64,000 bases of DNA from Blastococcus haudaquaticus (lineage in GTDB: Bacteria; Actinomycetota; Actinomycetes; Mycobacteriales; Geodermatophilaceae), in NCBI RefSeq assembly GCF_900230285.1, contig NZ_OCNK01000003.1, positions 886,648 through 950,647 on the forward strand. Reading direction: 5' to 3'. Shown here one piece after another: positions 36,341-46,418 of the stretch; the stretch's first letter is position 1; the number at the start of each line of letters is the position of its first letter. The position numbers and the translations under genes are program-made. Under the pieces are notes generated by a model. That model saw only the letters and a list, made by a program, of their open reading frames with translations. It was not told where the DNA came from and made no database searches.

Positions 36341-36904
36341 ATGACCAGCTCCACCACCACCCAGATCCCCGGCTACGTCGTCGGCACCTGGGACATCGAC
36401 GCCAGCCACTCGACGGTCGGCTTCTCCGTCCGTCACATGATGGTCAGCAAGGTCCGTGGTTACTTCCGCGAGTTCGCCGGTGAGATCGTCACCGCCGCTG
36501 ACCCGGCCCAGTCCACCGTCACCGCCACGGTGAACATGGACTCGATCGACACCCGTCAGGAGCAGCGTGACGCGCACATCCGCTCCGCCGACTTCTTCGA
36601 CGTGGGCAACCACACCGAGATGACCTTCCGCTCCACCTCGGTCAGCACCGACGGCGCCGACTGGACGGTGGCGGGCGACCTGACCATCAAGGGCATCACC
36701 AAGCCGGTCACCCTGGAGCTCGAGCTCAACGGCTTCGGCCCGGACGCGTACGGCGGCACGCGCGCCGGCTTTTCCGCCAAGACCGAGATCTCCCGCAAGG
36801 CCTACGGCGTCGACATCGACATGCCGATGGACGGCGGCGGCGTGGTCGTCGGCGACAAGATCAGCGTCGAGCTCGAGATCGAGGCCGTGCTCCGCACCGC
36901 CTGA
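36341..36904 (+). CDS. YceI family lipid-binding protein
   Basis: 187 residues from ATG 36341 with GGAGG at 36330-36334. YceI lipocalin-like barrel: TWDIDASHSTVGFSVRHMMVSKVRGYFREFAGEIV, MDSIDTRQEQRDAHIRSADFFDVGNHTEMTFRST, and LTIKGITKPVTLELELNGFGPD. No signal peptide, so it is cytoplasmic, as for most actinobacterial members. Related proteins bind polyisoprenoids or fatty amides. Codon use looks optimised (very strong C-ending bias), suggesting high expression. Controlled by the divergent MarR. Confidence 0.95.
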   Translation: MTSSTTTQIPGYVVGTWDIDASHSTVGFSVRHMMVSKVRGYFREFAGEIVTAADPAQSTVTATVNMDSIDTRQEQRDAHIRSADFFDVGNHTEMTFRSTSVSTDGADWTVAGDLTIKGITKPVTLELELNGFGPDAYGGTRAGFSAKTEISRKAYGVDIDMPMDGGGVVVGDKISVELEIEAVLRTA

Positions 36905-36921
36905 TCACCAGCACCACCCAG

Positions 36922-36954
36922 AGGGGCCCCGGGCGCACTGCGCTCGGGGCCCCT
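36922..36954 (+). terminator. terminator after yceI
   Basis: AGGGGCCCCGGGCGC (36922-36936) pairs with GCGCTCGGGGCCCCT (36940-36954) with one G-T pair and a 3-base loop, ending in TT, 18 bp past the stop. Confidence 0.8.
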
Positions 36955-36964
36955 TCGCGTCGAG

Positions 36965-37024
36965 TGGGCAGTTGTGTTCGCTCCCGCCGGCGTGTGCGCG
37001 CGTGTCGACGACCACAACTGCTCA
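36965..37024. repeat. palindromic intergenic element
   Basis: TGGGCAGTTGTGTTCG (36965-36980) and CGACCACAACTGCTCA (37009-37024) are inverted with 14 of 16 matches around a 28-bp GC-rich centre (GCGTGTGCGCGCGTG). It lies just after the yceI terminator. REP- or MITE-like palindromes of this kind occur between genes; only one copy is seen in the window. Confidence 0.45.
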
Positions 37025-37061
37025 GTCGGCACCGAGCAGGTCGACTGGGAGACTCGGCGAC

Positions 37062-37409
37062 ATGTCGACCAGCACCCTCGTCCGCACCCGCTTCCCGTCC
37101 GCCGTCCTCGTGGCCGTGGGCCTGGCCGCCGGGTTCGGCATCGCGCAGGGCACCGGCATCCGGGCGCTCGGCGGTGCGGTCTTCGCCGTGGCCGGCCTCG
37201 CCGCCGGGGCGCTGTGGCAGCACCGACGCGGGACGGCGACCGCCGTGGCGCTGGCCGCCCTGTACGTCGGGGCCTTCGTCCTGGCCCACGTGCTGGCCAT
37301 CGGCGTGGGGCTGCCGGCCTGGCTGGCGGTGAGTCTGGTCACCCTCGCCGCCGCAGGAGTGACGTTCGCGGTGGCCGACGGCGCACGACGGCAGGACCAC
37401 GCCGCCTGA
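37062..37409 (+). CDS. small uncharacterised membrane protein
   Basis: 115 residues from ATG 37062. Four hydrophobic segments (about 13-31, 34-50, 57-77, 80-100): VLVAVGLAAGFGIAQGTG, LGGAVFAVAGLAAGALW, TAVALAALYVGAFVLAHVLA, LAVSLVTLAAAGVTFAVADG. No known motif. Lies 100 bp before typA on the same strand; no further clue to function. Confidence 0.65.
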   Translation: MSTSTLVRTRFPSAVLVAVGLAAGFGIAQGTGIRALGGAVFAVAGLAAGALWQHRRGTATAVALAALYVGAFVLAHVLAIGVGLPAWLAVSLVTLAAAGVTFAVADGARRQDHAA

Positions 37410-37509
37410 GCGACTACCATGGGAAGGTCGCCGGGCCGGCGGCCGTTACACGAGGCGACAGGCGCACCAGAGCGCCGGATCCCCATGACTTTCTGAGGTG
37501 CTTCTTCGC

Positions 37510-39402
<1,893 letters not shown>

Positions 39403-39422
39403 ACAGCCGCCACGGCGCGATG

Positions 39423-39457
39423 AGAAGGGCCCCTCCGGTCACCGGAGGGGCCCTTCT
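39423..39457 (+). terminator. strong terminator after typA
   Basis: AGAAGGGCCCCTCCGGT (39423-39439) and its exact complement at 39441-39457 form a near-perfect hairpin ending with TTCG, 20 bp after the stop. Confidence 0.85.
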
Positions 39458-39632
39458 TCGTTCACGGCGGGGCGAGCTGGTGGCCGCCCGAGCACAGGTG
39501 GTGACGACGGGCCGAGGGGCGGCGGCGCGCCCGTTCCCGCCTGGGGCGGACACGCCCTGACCTCGACGTACGTTGCCGATGGGTCCGTGTGCGGCGGATC
39601 CAGGGCGAGCGACGAGAGGCGGCCGAGCGCTG

Positions 39633-40124
39633 ATGACGACGATCACCCGAACGGCTCCGGAGAACGGCTTCCGGGGCGGGATCGACGTCCGGGTGAGTCT
39701 TCGGGACGGGGCCGGTGACGGGACCTCTGCCTTCGACGGCGGCTGGTTCCCCCGGAGCCGAGACCTGGCGGTCGAGCTCCCGGAGCTGATCGCCGAGCTC
39801 GACCGGCGCGGCGTCCGGGTCGAGCGGTTCACCTACGCGCTGGAGGCGTGGGCGCCGGTGGCCCGCAAGATCGTCGTCCAGGGGCGGGTGGTGCGCACCG
39901 GCGGCTTCCGCAGCATGGACCGCGGCGTCGTCTGTCTGACCTGGGACGGCGGCACCCGCCGCGCCGACCTGCTGGTCGTGCCGCCGGAGACCGACGTGCT
40001 CACCGGCGCCCGCGCGCTGCGGTTGTCGACGCGGCGCGGGCTGCCCCGGTCCCCGCAGATGGTGCTGGCCGCGGCCCGGTCGACGCCGCTCCCGCAGGTC
40101 CCGGAGTACCGCCGGGCCGTGTAG
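39633..40124 (+). CDS. DUF5994 family protein
   Basis: 163 residues from ATG 39633. The profile, RDGAGDGTSAFDGGWFPRSRDLAVELPELIAELDRRGVRVERFTYALEAWAPVARKIVVQGRVVRTGGFRSMDRGVVCLTWDGGTRRADLLVVPP, is that of the actinobacterial DUF5994 group; the DGGWFPRSRDL box is characteristic. No signal peptide, TM helix or catalytic motif is evident. Function unknown. Gene precedes the broken epimerase, 74 bp apart. Confidence 0.75.
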   Translation: MTTITRTAPENGFRGGIDVRVSLRDGAGDGTSAFDGGWFPRSRDLAVELPELIAELDRRGVRVERFTYALEAWAPVARKIVVQGRVVRTGGFRSMDRGVVCLTWDGGTRRADLLVVPPETDVLTGARALRLSTRRGLPRSPQMVLAAARSTPLPQVPEYRRAV

Positions 40125-40198
40125 GGGCCGGTCCACCCAGCTTGCGCCGAGCGCGAACCTGCTGGACGGCGGGGGAGCGGCTCGGCTGGAGTGGAGCC

Positions 40199-41181
40199 AT
40201 GCGACTCCTCGTCCTCGGTGGCACCCGGTTTCTCGGCATCCACGTCGCCGCCGCTGCGCAGGCGCGCGGGCACGAGGTCGCCACGCTCACCCGGGGCGTC
40301 TCCGGCGAGCCACCGGAGGGCGTGCGCGCCCTGCACGGTGACCGCGACGACCCCGACGCCCTCCCGAGGGCGCTCGACGGCTGGGCGCCCGAGATCGTCG
40401 TCGACACCTCCTGCCGGACGAGGTCCGCGGCCGGGAACGCGGCCGCCGCCCTGGCGGGTGTCTCCGGGTACGCCTTCGTCAGCAGCCTGAACGCTTATCG
40501 GGCGTGGCCGCCCGGCCCGGTCGGGCCGGAGGCGGGTGCCGCCACCTGGGACACCGAGGACGACGACTACGGGCCCGTCAAGGCGTTCGCCGAGCGCGAG
40601 ATCGGTGCGGCCGTGGGGACCGGCTTCCTCACCGCGCGGGCAGGGCTGATCATCGGTCCCTACGACTACGTCCACCGGCTGGGCTGGTGGCTGGAGCGCA
40701 TAGCGCAGGGGGCCGGGTGGTCGTCCCCGCGGAGGGGCTCGACCAGCCGATGGGCATGGTGGACGCCCGCGACCTGGCGGGCTGGCTGGTCGACATGGCC
40801 GAGCGCGGGGTGTCCGGAGCGGTGAACAGCACCGGCCCGAACGGGATGACCACGCTGGCCGGCCTCCTCGAGATCTGCCGGGAGGTCACCGGCGGCGACG
40901 CGGAGTGGGTGCCGGTGCAGGAGGCGGAGCTGGTCGCCGCCGGGGTGGAGCCGTGGATCCACCTGCCGCTGTGGCTGCCCGCCGAGACGGCGCGCACGGC
41001 GTGGGACGTCGACACCACCCGGGCACGGGAGCTCGGCCTGCCCAGCCGGCCGCTGCGCGACTCGGTCGCCGACACCTGGGCCTGGCAGTAGACCGACGAC
41101 CGGCCGTACCAGTCGGCGCTCGGCCTGCCGCGTCCCGGACTGCCGCCGGAGCTGGAGACCCGCCTCCTGGCCGGCCACTGA
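40199..41181 (+). pseudogene. NAD-dependent epimerase/dehydratase, frameshifted and prematurely stopped
   Basis: An SDR-like protein starts at ATG 40199 with the Rossmann motif LVLGGTRFLGIHVAAAA. At the G run 40708-40712 one G appears to be missing: the frame changes there, and the next part (VVVPAEGLDQPMGMVDARDLAGWLVDMAERGVSGAVNSTGPNG) continues in the other frame. That frame meets TAG at 41089-41091, yet the conserved-looking tail (TDDRPYQSALGLPRPGLPPELE) continues in the same frame to TGA at 41179-41181. Two independent lesions argue for a true pseudogene, though the G run could be a sequencing error. Confidence 0.8.
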
Positions 41182-41183
41182 CG

Positions 41184-41255
41184 TCGACCGCGCGCCGGTC
41201 CACCGATCCTCGCGGTCGACCGCGTGGTCGGGTGCCGTCCGGCGAGGTCGACCCG
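41184..41255 (+). repeat. 72-bp intergenic repeat, copy A
   Basis: Begins TCGACCGCGCG and ends CGACCCG. Its core CGCGGTCGACCGCG is a perfect palindrome, followed by GGTCGGGTGCCGT. The same 72-bp layout recurs at 57141-57212, with most positions identical. It begins 3 bp after the epimerase pseudogene. Confidence 0.6.
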
Positions 41256-41270
41256 AGCCGGGACGGCGAA

Positions 41271-41300
41271 GGCCCCGTCCGGCAGCTGCCGGACGGGGCC
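41271..41300. terminator. 30-bp perfect palindrome, terminator of TauE/SafE gene
   Basis: GGCCCCGTCCGGCAG followed immediately by its exact complement. It lies 44 bp after the TauE/SafE stop on the minus strand and also downstream of the epimerase pseudogene. Confidence 0.65.
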
Positions 41301-41344
41301 CTCGGCCTCGGCCTCCTGCGAGCGGTGGGGGGCAGGAGGTGTTG

Positions 41345-42337
41345 TCAGTCGCGCGGGGCGCTCGGACGTCCGGCCGAGACCTGCTCCTCGGCGGAGAGGT
41401 CCTGGACGACGTTCTGCTCCGCCTCCGCCGTGCGGGCCGCCTCGGCGGCGATCGCGTCGGCGGACTCCAGCGCCCGGTCCTTGCGGTACTCGAGGAAGGA
41501 CCACACGACCGCGGCGGCCCAGGTCACGGTGATGACCGCGTAGATCGCGTAGCGCGCGCCGTCAGGTGCGTCGACCCAGTCGCTCGTCAGCAGCGTGCGG
41601 CTGTTGGTCAGGACGATCATCCCGCCCACCAGTGACCCGAGCAGTCGCGGCGGGATGTGCCGGACCAGCCAGGCGGCGATCGGGGCTGCGATGAGCCCGC
41701 CCACGAGCAGCACCGCGACCCACGAGAAGTTGACGCCCTGCGAGCCGAGCGCGAACAGGAAGCCGAGGCTGGCGGCCACGGCGACGAGGAACTCCGACGT
41801 GTCGATCGAGCCGATCACCTTGCGCGGTTCCATCCGGCCGCTGGCCAGCAGGGCGGGAGTACCGACCGGACCCCACCCGCCACCACCGGTGGCGTCGACG
41901 AAGCCGGCGACCAGGCCCAGCGGCCCGAGGAAGCGCTTGCGGACCGGCTTGCCGAGATTGCGCCGGTCGATGCCGCGGAGGGTGAACCGGACGAGGATGT
42001 AGGCGCCCAGCGACACCAGGATCAGCGACATCACCGGGGCGGCGACCGCGGTCGAGAGGCTGGACAGGAAGGTCGCGCCCGCGAAGGCGCCGACGGCGCC
42101 GGGCAGACCGACCTTGGCGACGACCTTCCAGTCGACGTTGCCGAACTTCCAGTGCGAGAGACCCGACGCGAGCGTCGTCCCGATCTCCGCGAGATGGATG
42201 GTCGCCGAGGCGGCCGCCGGGTTGGTGCCGATGGCGAGGAGCAGGGTGGTCGACGTGACGCCGTAGGCCATGCCCAGGCTGCCGTCCACCAGCTGCGCAC
42301 CGAGGCCCACGAGGGCCAGCAGGACGAGGGTCTTCAC
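41345..42337 (-). CDS. TauE/SafE family sulfite/anion permease
   Basis: 330 residues from GTG 42337 with GGAG 9 bases upstream. Eight or so TM segments; family signatures VDGSLGMAYGVTSTTLLLAIGTNPAAASATIHLAEIGTTLASGLSHWKFGNVDW near the start and LVAGFVDATGGGGWGPVGTPALLASGRMEPRKVIGSIDTSEF in the middle (the two repeats of the family). A charged tail of about 50 residues follows. Likely moves sulfite, sulfonate or other sulfur anions across the cytoplasmic membrane. The Cys-rich leader peptide upstream supports a sulfur role. Confidence 0.9.
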   Translation of the reverse strand: MKTLVLLALVGLGAQLVDGSLGMAYGVTSTTLLLAIGTNPAAASATIHLAEIGTTLASGLSHWKFGNVDWKVVAKVGLPGAVGAFAGATFLSSLSTAVAAPVMSLILVSLGAYILVRFTLRGIDRRNLGKPVRKRFLGPLGLVAGFVDATGGGGWGPVGTPALLASGRMEPRKVIGSIDTSEFLVAVAASLGFLFALGSQGVNFSWVAVLLVGGLIAAPIAAWLVRHIPPRLLGSLVGGMIVLTNSRTLLTSDWVDAPDGARYAIYAVITVTWAAAVVWSFLEYRKDRALESADAIAAEAARTAEAEQNVVQDLSAEEQVSAGRPSAPRD

Positions 42338-42343
42338 GGGGGG

Positions 42344-42441
42344 TGACTCCGAGTCTCAGGGAACCGCGGGCGCGCGCACAGGCGCGGCGCAGCGGGATCG
42401 AACGAGGGGGAAGGGGACGTCGCCGTCAGGGGCGGGAGTCA
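42344..42441 (-). promoter_or_regulatory. SD-sequestering pair between leader stop and TauE/SafE ribosome site
   Basis: In the mRNA, UGACUCC at 42441-42435 (starting with the leader stop codon) is exactly complementary to GGAGUCA at 42350-42344, which contains the ribosome site of the permease gene. A ribosome halted on the Cys codons just before the stop would cover the first strand and leave the ribosome site free. Confidence 0.5.
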
Positions 42442-42522
42442 GCAGCCCGGACAGGTGGCGGTGCAGACGCGCAGCAGGTCGACGTGGATCCGCCCCACGA
42501 GGAGCACCGCCGTCGCCGCCAC
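42439..42522 (-). CDS. cysteine-codon leader peptide
   Basis: 27 codons from GTG 42522 (other in-frame GTGs at 42507 and 42498). The C-terminal part reads RIHVDLLRVCTATCPGC, with three Cys in the last eight codons. The HVDLLRV-Cys pattern is the known form of actinobacterial leader peptides in front of sulfur-assimilation genes, which sense cysteinyl-tRNA supply. TAGACAT at about -13 to -7 from GTG 42522 fits leaderless transcription. Ends 101 bp before the TauE/SafE gene. Confidence 0.75.
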   Translation of the reverse strand: MAATAVLLVGRIHVDLLRVCTATCPGC

Positions 42523-42579
42523 GGCGATATGTCTACCAGATCGATCGGGATATGCAACGAGGGGTCCCAGGCTGCGGGA

Positions 42580-43992
42580 TCAGGCGCGCAGCACGTCGTT
42601 CCGGATGGTGACCCATGAGATCAGCCCGCCGGCCGCGAAGAGCGCGGCGCAGAGCATCGTCGCCATGCGATAGCCGTCGGTGAACGCTGCGGGGTCGGTG
42701 TAGTCCGACCCGCCGAGCCCCACGGCCACCGGCAGCGCCGCGACGGCCAGCAGCTGGGCGGCGCGGGCCACCGCGTTGTTCACGCCGCTCGCGACCCCGG
42801 CCAGCGCGTCCGGCGCCGCCGCGAGCACCGTCGCGGTCAACGGGGCGACGGTGACGGCCATGCCGAGTCCTTGGAGCAGCGAGCCGGGCAGCACCTCGAC
42901 GGCGTAGGGCAGGCTGCCGTCGACGCGGGCCAGCAGCAGCGTCCCCACGGCCACGACGAGCGGGCCGACGGTCATCGGCAACCGCGGCCCGATCCGTTGC
43001 GCCAGGGCGCCGAAGCGGGGCGCGAGCAGCGTGATGACTAGGATGGAGGGCAGCATCGCCGCCCCGGCCGCCGTGGCGTCGTAGCCGAGCACCGTCTGCA
43101 GCTGCAGCACCAGGAACAGCCCGCCGCCGCCCAGCGCGCCGTAGACGGCCAGGGTCGCGAGGTTGGCCCCGGTGAACTGCCGGTCGGCGAAGACGCCGAG
43201 AGGGAGCATCGGGTCGGCCGTCCGGCGCTCCCGGGCGACGAAGGCGAAGCCGCTCAGGACACCGAGCGCCGCGGCGGCGAGGACGTCGGAGCGGCCGGGA
43301 TCCTCGCCGGCGGCGATCAGCGCGTAGGTGATGCCACCCAGCGCCGTGGCGCCCAGCGCCGCGCCCAGGTGGTCGAACCGCCCGTGGTGGCCGCCGTCCC
43401 GGCTCTCCGGCACGTGCCGGCCGGCCACGGCCACGATGACGACGGCGATCGGGACGTTGATCAGGAAGACCAGCCGCCAGCTGACCGTGTCGACGAGCAC
43501 CCCGCCGAGGAACGGGCCGATCAGTCCGGCGATGCCGCCCAGCGCGGACCACAGGCCGATCGCCCGGGCGCGGTCGGCCGTCCGGAACGACGACTGGATG
43601 AGCGCCAGGCTGCCCGGGGTGAGCAGGGCGCCGCCGATGCCCTGGAAGGCGCGCGCGGCGACCAGCTGGCCGGTGCTCTGCGCCAGCCCGCACAGCAGCG
43701 AGGCCGCGGCGAACCAGACGACGCCGATGACGAACACGCGGCGCCGGCCGTACCGGTCACCCAGGGAGCCACCCAGCAGGATCAGGGACGCCAGGGTGAG
43801 GGTGTAGCCGGTGACGGTCCACTGCAGCCCCGACAGCGACGAGTCGAACTCGCGGCCGATCGCCGGCAGGGCCACCTGGACGGCGGTGGCGTCGAGGAAC
43901 GCCATGCCCGAGGCCAGGACCGTGACGACGACCAGCCATCGGCCCGGTGGGGTGCCGAGTGCGAGCGGTTCCGCCACCCGCTCGCCGGCCAC
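42580..43992 (-). CDS. MFS drug/multifunction exporter (DHA2, 14-TM)
   Basis: 470 residues from GTG 43992. DHA2 features: N-terminal VLASGMAFLDATAVQVALPAIGREFDSSLSGLQWTVTGYTLTLASLILLGGSLGDRYGRRRVF, with motif A GSLGDRYGRRRVF, and motif C GLIGPFLGGVLVDTVSWR for drug:H+ antiport. About 14 TM segments are expected. Probably exports a toxic compound with proton exchange. It starts 5 bp after the Pit gene stop, so it is likely in the Pit operon. Substrate unknown. Confidence 0.9.
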   Translation of the reverse strand: MAGERVAEPLALGTPPGRWLVVVTVLASGMAFLDATAVQVALPAIGREFDSSLSGLQWTVTGYTLTLASLILLGGSLGDRYGRRRVFVIGVVWFAAASLLCGLAQSTGQLVAARAFQGIGGALLTPGSLALIQSSFRTADRARAIGLWSALGGIAGLIGPFLGGVLVDTVSWRLVFLINVPIAVVIVAVAGRHVPESRDGGHHGRFDHLGAALGATALGGITYALIAAGEDPGRSDVLAAAALGVLSGFAFVARERRTADPMLPLGVFADRQFTGANLATLAVYGALGGGGLFLVLQLQTVLGYDATAAGAAMLPSILVITLLAPRFGALAQRIGPRLPMTVGPLVVAVGTLLLARVDGSLPYAVEVLPGSLLQGLGMAVTVAPLTATVLAAAPDALAGVASGVNNAVARAAQLLAVAALPVAVGLGGSDYTDPAAFTDGYRMATMLCAALFAAGGLISWVTIRNDVLRA

Positions 43993-43997
43993 GCGCC

Positions 43998-44999
43998 TCA
44001 GCCTACGAAGAAGTCGGTGACGAAGAAGGCCACCGCCGCGACGGCTCCGGCCGCCGGCAGCGTGACGATCCAGGCCACCACGATGTTGCCGGCGACGCCC
44101 CAGCGAACGGCCGAGAGCCTGCGGGTCGACCCCACGCCCATGATCGAGGTGGTGGTGATGTGGGTGGTGGACACGGGGACGGCGAAGACCGTCGCGGTGG
44201 TGACCATGACGCTCGAGGCCACCGTCTGCGCGGCGAACCCCCCGGCGGGCGTCAGCTGGATGATCCGCCGGCCCATCGTCCGCATGATCCGGAAGCCGCC
44301 GGCGTAGGTGCCCGCACTGATCGCCCCGGCCGCGGCGAGCACGACCCAGAAGGGGACGTCGAAGCTGTCGATCTCGCCGGCGGTGAACAGCGCCAGCGTG
44401 ATGATGCCCATCGTCTTCTGGGCGTCCTGCATCCCGTGGCCCAGCGCCATCGTGCCGGAGCTGAAGATCTGCGCGAACCGGAAGCCGCGGTTGGCCTTCG
44501 ACACGTTCGCCCCGCGGAACGTCCACAGGATCGCCAGCATGAAGAGGTAGCCGAGGCCGAAGCCGACCAGCGGCGACACGATCATCGGGATGATGACCTT
44601 GTCCAGGACGCCCATCCACTGCACCGAGTGGGCGGCGGCCAGCGCCGCACCGACGAGGCCGCCGATCAGCGCGTGCGACGACGACGAGGGCAGCCCGTAC
44701 CACCAGGTGATCAGGTTCCAGGTGATCGCACCGATGAGGGCGGCGAAGACGATGGTGAGGCCGTCGCCGCCCTCGGGCGGGTCGATGATCCCTGCCCCGA
44801 CGGTCTTGGCCACGCTGGTGGAGATCAGCGCCCCGACCAGGTTCATGACCGCGGCGAGGGCCAGCGCCACGCGAGGGGTGAGCGCCTTGGTCGAGACCGC
44901 GACCGCGATCGCGTTCGCGGCGTCGTGGAACCCGTTGGTGTAGTCGAATGCCAGGGCGACCAGGACGATGACGACCAGGCCGATGAAGGCCGCGTCCAT
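43998..44999 (-). CDS. pit: PiT-family inorganic phosphate transporter
   Basis: 333 residues from ATG 44999. PiT signature repeats: ALAFDYTNGFHDAANAIAVAVSTKALTPRVALALAAVMNLVGA at the start and VSTTHITTTSIMGVGSTRRLSAVRWGVAGNIVVAWIVTLPAAG near the end; about 10 TM segments. Imports metal-phosphate with H+ or Na+. The DUF47 partner gene lies 34 bp upstream in the same direction, the usual Pit arrangement. Confidence 0.94.
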   Translation of the reverse strand: MDAAFIGLVVIVLVALAFDYTNGFHDAANAIAVAVSTKALTPRVALALAAVMNLVGALISTSVAKTVGAGIIDPPEGGDGLTIVFAALIGAITWNLITWWYGLPSSSSHALIGGLVGAALAAAHSVQWMGVLDKVIIPMIVSPLVGFGLGYLFMLAILWTFRGANVSKANRGFRFAQIFSSGTMALGHGMQDAQKTMGIITLALFTAGEIDSFDVPFWVVLAAAGAISAGTYAGGFRIMRTMGRRIIQLTPAGGFAAQTVASSVMVTTATVFAVPVSTTHITTTSIMGVGSTRRLSAVRWGVAGNIVVAWIVTLPAAGAVAAVAFFVTDFFVG

Positions 45000-45033
45000 C
45001 AGCAGGAACCCATCAGGAGAGATCCATCCGGGC

Positions 45034-45651
45034 TCAGGACTCCTTGACGGCGATCGTCTCGACCACGTTCGCGAGGTGCTCGAACGCGTCGGCCGCCTCC
45101 TCCAGCTGGTCGGCGACCTCCTTGAGCTTGAGGATCTCCAACGCGTCGAACTCGCCGCTGTAGAGCCGGGAGAGCAGCCGCCGGTAGAGCTTGTCGGCCT
45201 CGTTCTCCAGCCGGTTGACCTCGATCCAGTAGTCGGAGAGGTCCTTCAGCGTCCGCAGGCGGGGCATCGCCTCCGCCGTGGTCTGCGCGCAGCGCTGGAG
45301 CAGCGACGCCTGCTGGCTCATCTCGGCCGGCAGGGTGCCCAGGCCGGTCAGGATGACCAGGTCCGCGGCGGCCTCCACGTAGTCCATGACGTCGTCGAGG
45401 TTGCTGGCCAGCGAGTAGATGTCCTCGCGGTCGAACGGCGTCACGAAGCTGGTGTTGAGCTGCCGGAAGATCGCGTGGGTCACCTGGTCGCCGGCGTGCT
45501 CCAGGTCGCGGAGCTTGCCGGCCAGCTCGGCACGTCGGGCGTGGTCGTGGATGAACTCACTGAGGACGTCGGTGGCCGCCACCAGGTTCTCCGCGCTCGC
45601 GGTGAACAGGGGGTAGAAGCTCGAGTCCTTGGGGGTGAGGCTGAAGGGCAC
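45034..45651 (-). CDS. DUF47 (PhoU-like) Pit accessory protein
   Basis: 205 residues from GTG 45651. All-helical PhoU-like protein: FYPLFTASAENLVAATDVLSEFIHDHARRAELAGKLRDLEHAGDQVTHAIFRQLNTSFVTPFDREDIYSLASNLDDVMDYVEAAADLV. The EHAGDQ and DREDIYSLASNLDDVMD boxes are typical for DUF47 proteins that regulate Pit transporters. A single GTTCACC, the unit of Streptomyces PHO boxes, lies 25 bp upstream (minus strand), but no second unit is seen. TATGCT at 45724-45719 (minus) may be its -10. Confidence 0.9.
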   Translation of the reverse strand: MPFSLTPKDSSFYPLFTASAENLVAATDVLSEFIHDHARRAELAGKLRDLEHAGDQVTHAIFRQLNTSFVTPFDREDIYSLASNLDDVMDYVEAAADLVILTGLGTLPAEMSQQASLLQRCAQTTAEAMPRLRTLKDLSDYWIEVNRLENEADKLYRRLLSRLYSGEFDALEILKLKEVADQLEEAADAFEHLANVVETIAVKES

Positions 45652-45758
45652 GCAACGGCTCCGTATCGGGAGGGTGAACGGACGGCGTCCTCCAGATGAC
45701 GACGCACGGCCGTCCGGCAGCATAGGTGGCACGGGCCCGCCGACGCCCGCTCGAGGCC

Positions 45759-46322
45759 TCAGGCGTGAGCAGCGTCGCCTCTGCCGTCCCCGTCCTTCAC
45801 CCGGCCGAGGGAGGAGACGAGGTCGGCACGCGCCCGGGCGACACGGGAGCGGATGGTGCCGACCGGGCAGCCGGCCACCTCCGCGGCCTCGGCGTAGGAC
45901 AGGCCGAGGAGCTGGGTGAGCGCGAACGCCTCCCTCCGGTCCGGGTCGAGCCCGGCCAGCAGGTCCGTGACCGCCACGCCCTCGGCAACGGGGTCGCCGT
46001 GCGGCGCCCGGCCCAGGGCCTCCAGGTCGGCGTCGTCCCGCACGAGGGTGAGCCGGCGGCGCCGACGGGAACGGACGGCGTCGGCGCAGACCCGACGGGC
46101 GATGGACAGCAGCCACGTCCGGACCGAGGACCGGTGCTCGAAGCGGTGCAGCGCGCCGAACGCGCGCAGGTAGGTCTCCTGGGTGAGGTCGTCGGCGTTC
46201 TGGCCGTCGCCGAGGGCCGCGCACAACCGCCAGACGTCGGACTGCGTGGCGCGCACGAGCGCCGCCGCGGCCAGGGGGTCGCCCCCGGCGGCGTCGGTCG
46301 CGATGCGGTCCAGTTCGTCCAT
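45759..46322 (-). CDS. ECF sigma factor (SigC-like)
   Basis: 187 residues from ATG 46322. Region 2: DVWRLCAALGDGQNADDLTQETYLRAFGALHRFEHRSSVRTWLLSIARRVCADAVRSRRRRR. Region 4: LDPDRREAFALTQLLGLSYAEAAEVAGCPVGTIRSRVARARADLV. The Asp-Asp-Leu-Thr-Gln-Glu stretch is the core-binding helix. Sequence style is close to SigC, which in mycobacteria is linked to copper acquisition. It is divergent from a zinc-finger membrane protein that heads a CopCD/YcnI/SCO gene set, which supports the copper link. Confidence 0.88.
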   Translation of the reverse strand: MDELDRIATDAAGGDPLAAAALVRATQSDVWRLCAALGDGQNADDLTQETYLRAFGALHRFEHRSSVRTWLLSIARRVCADAVRSRRRRRLTLVRDDADLEALGRAPHGDPVAEGVAVTDLLAGLDPDRREAFALTQLLGLSYAEAAEVAGCPVGTIRSRVARARADLVSSLGRVKDGDGRGDAAHA

Positions 46323-46418
46323 GTCCTGATCTTCGTCGTGGGGGGTCCGCCGGGATGCCGGCCGGAGAACTTTCACCCCTCCGGGAACCGTACGGCCTCC
46401 GCGGACGACCAGAGGACC

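Noticed and set aside
45640..45690. PHO box in front of DUF47/pit
   Set aside because: One GTTCACC unit is present at about 45676-45682 (minus), but the second unit at 11-bp spacing is missing, so PhoP control cannot be claimed.
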